A DNA stretch of 9,723 nt from contig CAIRND010000103.1 in assembly GCA_903879825.1 (NCBI GenBank), positions 1 through 9,723 on the forward strand, given 5' to 3'. Under the pieces are notes generated by a model. That model saw only the letters and a list, made by a program, of their open reading frames with translations, did not search any database and had not been told where the DNA came from. Positions 6,118 through 9,723 of this stretch are shown here, one piece after another. This DNA comes from an uncultured Geobacteraceae bacterium (GTDB taxonomy: Bacteria > Desulfobacterota > Desulfuromonadia > Geobacterales > Pseudopelobacteraceae). Positions within the stretch are counted from its first letter, which is position 1; the number at the start of each line of letters is the position of its first letter. Both the position numbers and the translations under genes were made by a program.

Positions 6118-7442
6118 CCGAGACGCTGCCTGACTGCCGTGAGGGGACGCCGGAAGAGATAGTAGCCGAGTGAAACTTTTTTGCCGTAGATGCGGGCGGT
6201 TCCCGTCAGTCCGATTCGCGGCAGCTTGGATCCCTTGGCAAAATCGGCTTTCAGGCGATAGGCGATAATCCCGGAAGGGCTCGCTTCCGGCCGGTAGGCG
6301 ACGTAGCGCAGTGTTCCGTCCAACGGATGTTGCGGGTCTGACGAGAGATAGAGGCGGATCGGATTTTCCAGGGCAAAATCAATTGCATCAGCGACCGGAA
6401 GGCGGATCAGCAACTCAACCCGGTTCGGATCGGCAATGGTCAAAACCCGCTCACCGATTGAGACGTTTTTCCCCACCCAGTCGCTTTGTTCGGCAAACAC
6501 TACGATGCCTGCACGCGGGGCACGCACTTCCGTTTTTTTCAATAATTGGCGGGTAAAGGAGAGCTCCGACGCTTTTTCTTCCATTTTCCCGCGACGCGGT
6601 GTGATTTCAGCTCTGAACTTATCGTCCACCAGGGCGGTCTGAGCGGCCTGACGATACTCTTCAGCGGCGACTTGATATACCTTGCTGGCCACACCATGTT
6701 TAGCAGATAGATTGGTTCTATCAAATTCAAATAACAGCTGCCCCGCCACAACCGCCTGATTCGGCTTAACATGAAATGAGTCTATAACGGTATCAAGCGG
6801 TGATCTCACCACGAAAGCATCTTTGGGAACAACCTCGGCGGGAGCCTGAACGGACATGCGTACCGGAAAGAAAAGGGCCGCAACGGCACACACGATCAAA
6901 GCCGTTTTCATACTATGGGAAAGGGCGTTCTTGCGTATAGTACGCCACACGCCGTACTGCCGGGCATGAGCAGCAAAACCGTGGGCATAAATGGAAGCCA
7001 GTTCGTTCAAAAGGGCCAGATCAGATTCGAGCCACGGTTCTTCACGGAAAAGAATCAGTACGCCAAGTTGATCACTATCTTTCTGTTTCAGCGGGACAAT
7101 TGCGGCATTAAAGGGAGCCCACTCACTCCAGGAGCGGGAAAGTTCTCCGGGAAAATCGTCCGGTGTACTGCAACCGCCAGTGTCCCGTGTGCTCCACACT
7201 TTGCAGCATTCAGCCAACCATTGCACGTATGACGAGCTTCGATCCGGGGTTGGAATACCGGAAACGGCAGAGACACCTTTTCCGCGAAGCCAGAGGGCGG
7301 ATTGCCGATAGGAAAGCAGCTGTTTGCTTTCATTTACCGCGATAAAACCAATCTCTTCCGGCGTTGCGGCATCTCTGACACGGCGGGAAAGCTGCACGAG
7401 GATACTTAAACCGATTACCTGATTTTCCGCATGCTCACTCAT
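6111..7442 (-). CDS. GAF-like sensor domain fused to HlyD-type membrane-fusion adaptor
   Basis: In this 443-residue protein, residues about 8-160 look like a cytoplasmic GAF domain: an opening helix (VIGLSILVQLSRRVRDAAT), an AVNESKQLL segment, a strand/helix core and a C-terminal LGVLILFREEPWLESD...LLNELASIYAHGF region. One membrane helix follows (about 178-194, ALIVCAVAALFFPV). A periplasmic HlyD adaptor comes next, with lipoyl halves at about 200-240 (VRSPLDTVIDSFHVKPNQAV) and 304-340 (VRAPRAGIVVFAEQSDWV), a short helical hairpin (243-303) and a beta-barrel (342-420). It would link the inner membrane to the channel, and the GAF part could bind a small cytosolic ligand or simply be structural. 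The ATG overlaps the preceding stop by 4 bases (ATGA), and its own TAG overlaps the M50 gene start. No Shine-Dalgarno is evident. The HlyD call is firm; the GAF call is good but lacks identifiable ligand residues. Confidence 0.85.
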   Translation of the reverse strand: MSEHAENQVIGLSILVQLSRRVRDAATPEEIGFIAVNESKQLLSYRQSALWLRGKGVSAVSGIPTPDRSSSYVQWLAECCKVWSTRDTGGCSTPDDFPGELSRSWSEWAPFNAAIVPLKQKDSDQLGVLILFREEPWLESDLALLNELASIYAHGFAAHARQYGVWRTIRKNALSHSMKTALIVCAVAALFFPVRMSVQAPAEVVPKDAFVVRSPLDTVIDSFHVKPNQAVVAGQLLFEFDRTNLSAKHGVASKVYQVAAEEYRQAAQTALVDDKFRAEITPRRGKMEEKASELSFTRQLLKKTEVRAPRAGIVVFAEQSDWVGKNVSIGERVLTIADPNRVELLIRLPVADAIDFALENPIRLYLSSDPQHPLDGTLRYVAYRPEASPSGIIAYRLKADFAKGSKLPRIGLTGTARIYGKKVSLGYYLFRRPLTAVRQRLGW

Positions 7443-8239
7443 CGTTTTGCCCGGTCAAAACTGGCCCACCCGCTCATTCCAGAGAGAAGGTCACTATGAG
7501 TGCCTTCAATTTCACCAATGATCGGCAACGACTGGCTTACCGGATCAATGCGTGCGCCGAGCCGAACGACCCGCGCCTGATACGTCCGCTTCAACTCCTC
7601 AATCTGAATCTGGAATCGGGCGCCCGGTTTCAGCCATTTGAGCCATTCGGACGGCACAATCAGGCGCACCTCCAGGCGACTGGAATCCAGGATATCCATA
7701 AGTGGCTTACCGGGAGTGACATACTGGTAGGCATCGACATGTAACTTGGCGATTCTGCCGCTATACGGCGCCACAAGCGAACACTTCGACACATTCACCT
7801 TCATTGCCTCACGTTCGGCCTCGGTTTCTTTAACCTTGGCCATTGCCTGATCGACCTCAAGAGTGCTTATTGAGTTAAATTCCTCCAGGCGTTTATTGAC
7901 CTTCAGCCCCTGGCGCGCCACTTCTGCCGTTGCTTCCGCCTTGTTCAGCTGGGCATTCAGGAGAGCGCAATCAAACTCGACCAGCAGCTGATCTTTCTTG
8001 AACGATTCACCGTCGCGAAGGGGAAGTTTTGAAATATTTGCCGCTATTTCGGCAGAAAGCGTGGTTTGTTGATACGGCGTGATCTGAGCACGAATCCGGC
8101 TGCCGGAAAAGCCCTCTTGAGCAACGGCACTCTGCACACAGAGAAGAGACACTATACCTACTACAGCATTGCTGAGAAGGCGCCCCACAGGGGAGGCAGC
8201 AGCTTTTCTCCAATATTTCAACTGATATCCGGTCGTCAT
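7439..8239 (-). CDS. Periplasmic adaptor (HlyD/RND membrane-fusion family) with signal peptide
   Basis: The 266-residue protein has an N-terminal basic stretch and hydrophobic core (about 22-36) ending AVA before QEG, a probable Sec signal peptide cleaved after residue 40. The mature part has the adaptor order: a lipoyl half-motif (about 59-90, with LRDGESFKKDQLLVEFD), an alpha-hairpin (91-150, one coiled-coil pair), a second lipoyl half-motif (152-186, with LVAPYSGRIAKLHVDAYQYV) and a beta-barrel (187-263). It is short for the family, without the usual C-terminal membrane-proximal extension. The likely role is to bridge the TolC-like channel encoded just upstream to the inner-membrane proteins encoded downstream. 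The ATG overlaps the TolC-OmpA stop by 4 bases (8236-8239) and its TGA overlaps the next ATG by 4 bases (7439-7442). No RND pump gene is in the cluster, so a classical drug-efflux role is not indicated. Confidence 0.9.
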   Translation of the reverse strand: MTTGYQLKYWRKAAASPVGRLLSNAVVGIVSLLCVQSAVAQEGFSGSRIRAQITPYQQTTLSAEIAANISKLPLRDGESFKKDQLLVEFDCALLNAQLNKAEATAEVARQGLKVNKRLEEFNSISTLEVDQAMAKVKETEAEREAMKVNVSKCSLVAPYSGRIAKLHVDAYQYVTPGKPLMDILDSSRLEVRLIVPSEWLKWLKPGARFQIQIEELKRTYQARVVRLGARIDPVSQSLPIIGEIEGTHSDLLSGMSGWASFDRAKR

Positions 8240-9723
8240 TTTTTGTCTTCACATCTGAAGTTTGTCTCAATACGACGATTTTTCCGCCTCCCCTCTTCGG
8301 TTCGATTGTCCGCAACCGGCCTCTTTGAGCCGAATCCTTTGGATGTAATACGTTTTGGATCGATGCCATAGGTGATAATGAGATAGGTGCGAATATTTTC
8401 AGCCCTCTGCCGGGAAAGCTTCAGGTTACTCATATCTCCCTCAGAGTATAAGACATTGTCGGTATGTCCTAAAATATCTCCTCTGACGTCAGGACACTCT
8501 TTTAAAAAGTCGGCAAGTTTTTTGAGCTTATAATAATGTTCCGGCTTGATGTCAGACTCTCCGCTGTCAAATTCCAGCGAAAACATCATCGAAGTGGAAG
8601 TTGCGGAAACCGCAGCTCCGGGCTGAGCTGTCACGACCTTTACCGGCAGGACGGCAAGGGTAGCGGCTCCGGTTGATGTACCTCCATCTCCTTCACACGT
8701 CACCGTGTACCTGGTTGTTTCGGCAGGAGAAATATCTTGATTACCTTGGGGTTTTACCGTGCCGACGCCCGGCATTATCTCACATTTTGTCGCATTTTTA
8801 GCGTCCCAGGCAAGGGTGGCTTTTTGCCCTTTGGCAATGGTATTGGGGCTCAACGACAGGGAAATGACAGGCTGTGCCTGCTTGACTACATCTGCAACGA
8901 CAACCGGGATGACCGGGATGACCGGTGCCGCCGGAACAGCATGGACAGTTGATGTCTGACTGGTTTGACTGGATTGATTTGTCGGGATTACCGGAGCGGC
9001 CACGACGACCGGGACCACAGGGATGGCCTTTGCGGGAGATGGCTTGATAACAAGCGCTCCAGCATCGGGACTTGGAGTACAGAGGGCACCGGGAGCATTG
9101 AGGCGCGCGCTGATGACAGTGGACAGGTCTTTGATTTCATATGAGGTCACCGTTTCGGGGAGCGGTTCATCACCAAGCGTCGCGATGATTTGACCGCAGG
9201 CACTTTGCAGCGAAGCATAGTTTTGATAACTGCGATACTCTGCCATAAGAGCTGCCGTAGCCGAGCGGATCTCGTTCAGATGATTTTGTGAACCGCTTTT
9301 GGCCTGGTTCATCGTCTGTTCATGGATACGGCTGTCAATGTCCTGCAGCTGTCCTGAAAGTTCAAATTGTCGCTTACGGCTGTAAAAGTTCTGATACGAA
9401 ACGTGGACCTGCGTCAGAATAGCCACACTGAGAGCAAGCCGTTGCGCTTTTGATATCTCTACCTGGCTTTTGGCAATCTTATACTGGCTTGGTCCACTGA
9501 TCAGGTTCATCAGGTTCCAGGTAAGCCGGGCGCCACCTTCAACCCACTGCTGGTTTACCATAAAACTGTTGCCGTCATAATGACCACCCACCGAGAGTTC
9601 TATACCGGGAAACATTCTGGCAATCGCCTTTTTGGTTTCATACATGCTGATGCGCTCATTGTAATCGGCCTCATTCAGTTCGGGACGCTGCAACAGCGCA
9701 CGAATTTCCAGGTATTGTATGGC
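8236..9723 (-). CDS. TolC-family outer-membrane channel fused to Ig-like and OmpA domains (5' partial)
   Basis: The frame is open to the right edge, giving 495 visible residues with the N-terminal part missing; a TTG at 9693 is an internal Leu, not a start. Residues about 1-190 match the C-terminal half of TolC proteins, opening ALLQRPELNEADY (the conserved RPEL..A repeat start), then a PGIELSVGGHYD strand, WNLMNLI and long amphipathic helices. A Val/Pro/Ser/Thr-rich linker (about 215-283) follows, then an Ig-like domain (about 285-363, LAWDAKNATKCEIMPGVG and TTRYTVTC). The C-terminus (about 380-490) is an OmpA/MotB peptidoglycan-binding domain with GHTDN (Asp422) and LSRQRA (Arg440), the two residues equivalent to OmpA's diaminopimelate contacts, then GFGSKRPVADN and RRKNRRIE. 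The likely role is an outer-membrane exit duct anchored to peptidoglycan. It is the first visible gene of the overlapping export operon; substrate or further partners may lie upstream, out of view. Confidence 0.9.
   Translation of the reverse strand, partial: AIQYLEIRALLQRPELNEADYNERISMYETKKAIARMFPGIELSVGGHYDGNSFMVNQQWVEGGARLTWNLMNLISGPSQYKIAKSQVEISKAQRLALSVAILTQVHVSYQNFYSRKRQFELSGQLQDIDSRIHEQTMNQAKSGSQNHLNEIRSATAALMAEYRSYQNYASLQSACGQIIATLGDEPLPETVTSYEIKDLSTVISARLNAPGALCTPSPDAGALVIKPSPAKAIPVVPVVVAAPVIPTNQSSQTSQTSTVHAVPAAPVIPVIPVVVADVVKQAQPVISLSLSPNTIAKGQKATLAWDAKNATKCEIMPGVGTVKPQGNQDISPAETTRYTVTCEGDGGTSTGAATLAVLPVKVVTAQPGAAVSATSTSMMFSLEFDSGESDIKPEHYYKLKKLADFLKECPDVRGDILGHTDNVLYSEGDMSNLKLSRQRAENIRTYLIITYGIDPKRITSKGFGSKRPVADNRTEEGRRKNRRIETNFRCEDKK
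8903..8929 (-). repeat. Nine-base tandem repeat in the TolC-OmpA linker
   Basis: On the plus strand two exact copies of ACCGGGATG (8903-8911, 8912-8920) are followed by a degenerate third (8921-8929). On the coding strand they give a Val-Ile-Pro repeat inside the Val/Pro-rich linker between the TolC and Ig-like domains. A related Val/Pro-rich stretch occurs at about 8980-9030, so the linker probably grew by small in-frame duplications. Confidence 0.7.

Noticed and set aside
9691..9693. TTG start for the TolC-OmpA gene at 9693
   Set aside because: The frame is open to the window edge and the ten codons before it continue the TolC RPEL-type repeat motif, so this TTG is an internal leucine.
7439..9723. 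Classical RND multidrug efflux operon
   Set aside because: An adaptor and a TolC-type channel are present, but no RND pump; the following genes encode a GAF-HlyD and an M50-HlyD protein instead.

Overview
The window reads as a bacterial chromosome segment with every supported gene on the minus strand, so transcription runs from high to low coordinates. It joins two unrelated blocks: a four-gene envelope/export cluster (about 4003-9723, truncated at the right edge) and a lysine-biosynthesis operon (2776 down to 1, truncated at the left edge). A membrane-anchored diguanylate cyclase gene (2895-3902) lies between them. The gene order lysA-dapA-dapB, the LysA sequence and length, and the Ig-like plus OmpA protein style all point to the Geobacter/Desulfuromonadota group. 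That assignment is an inference from remembered family features, not from a search.

Export block: four genes overlap stop-to-start by 4, 4 and 7 bases, so they form one translationally coupled unit whose promoter lies beyond the right edge. In order of transcription they encode (1) a TolC-family outer-membrane channel fused to an Ig-like domain and a C-terminal OmpA peptidoglycan-binding domain; (2) a secreted HlyD/RND-type periplasmic adaptor with a signal peptide; (3) a protein with a cytoplasmic GAF-like domain, one membrane span and a periplasmic HlyD adaptor domain; (4) a 704-residue protein with a PqqD-like N-terminal domain, a polytopic M50 zinc-metalloprotease core (HELGH) and a C-terminal HlyD adaptor domain. 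No ABC or RND pump gene is present. The set looks like a type-I-secretion-like envelope-spanning assembly in which an M50 membrane protein takes the inner-membrane position. Its substrate is unknown and may be encoded beyond the right edge.

Middle: the GGDEF gene has its own plausible sigma70-type promoter in the 100-base gap after the M50 gene. It encodes one N-terminal membrane helix, a helical linker and a complete GGDEF domain with an I-site. It could supply c-di-GMP signalling linked to the surface/export system, but only adjacency suggests this.

Lysine block: a good sigma70-type promoter precedes lysA, followed by dapA, then a Uma2-family (PD-(D/E)xK nuclease-like) gene, then the first codons of dapB at the window edge. 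LysA performs the last step of lysine synthesis, and DapA and DapB the first two committed steps. The Uma2 gene is an unexpected passenger: it lies between dapA and dapB and its stop codon overlaps the dapB start. The lysine and GGDEF genes have near-consensus Shine-Dalgarno sites, whereas the internal genes of the export cluster have none obvious. No RNA genes, CRISPR arrays, insertion sequences or convincing intrinsic terminators were seen, and no gap between genes exceeds about 120 bases.
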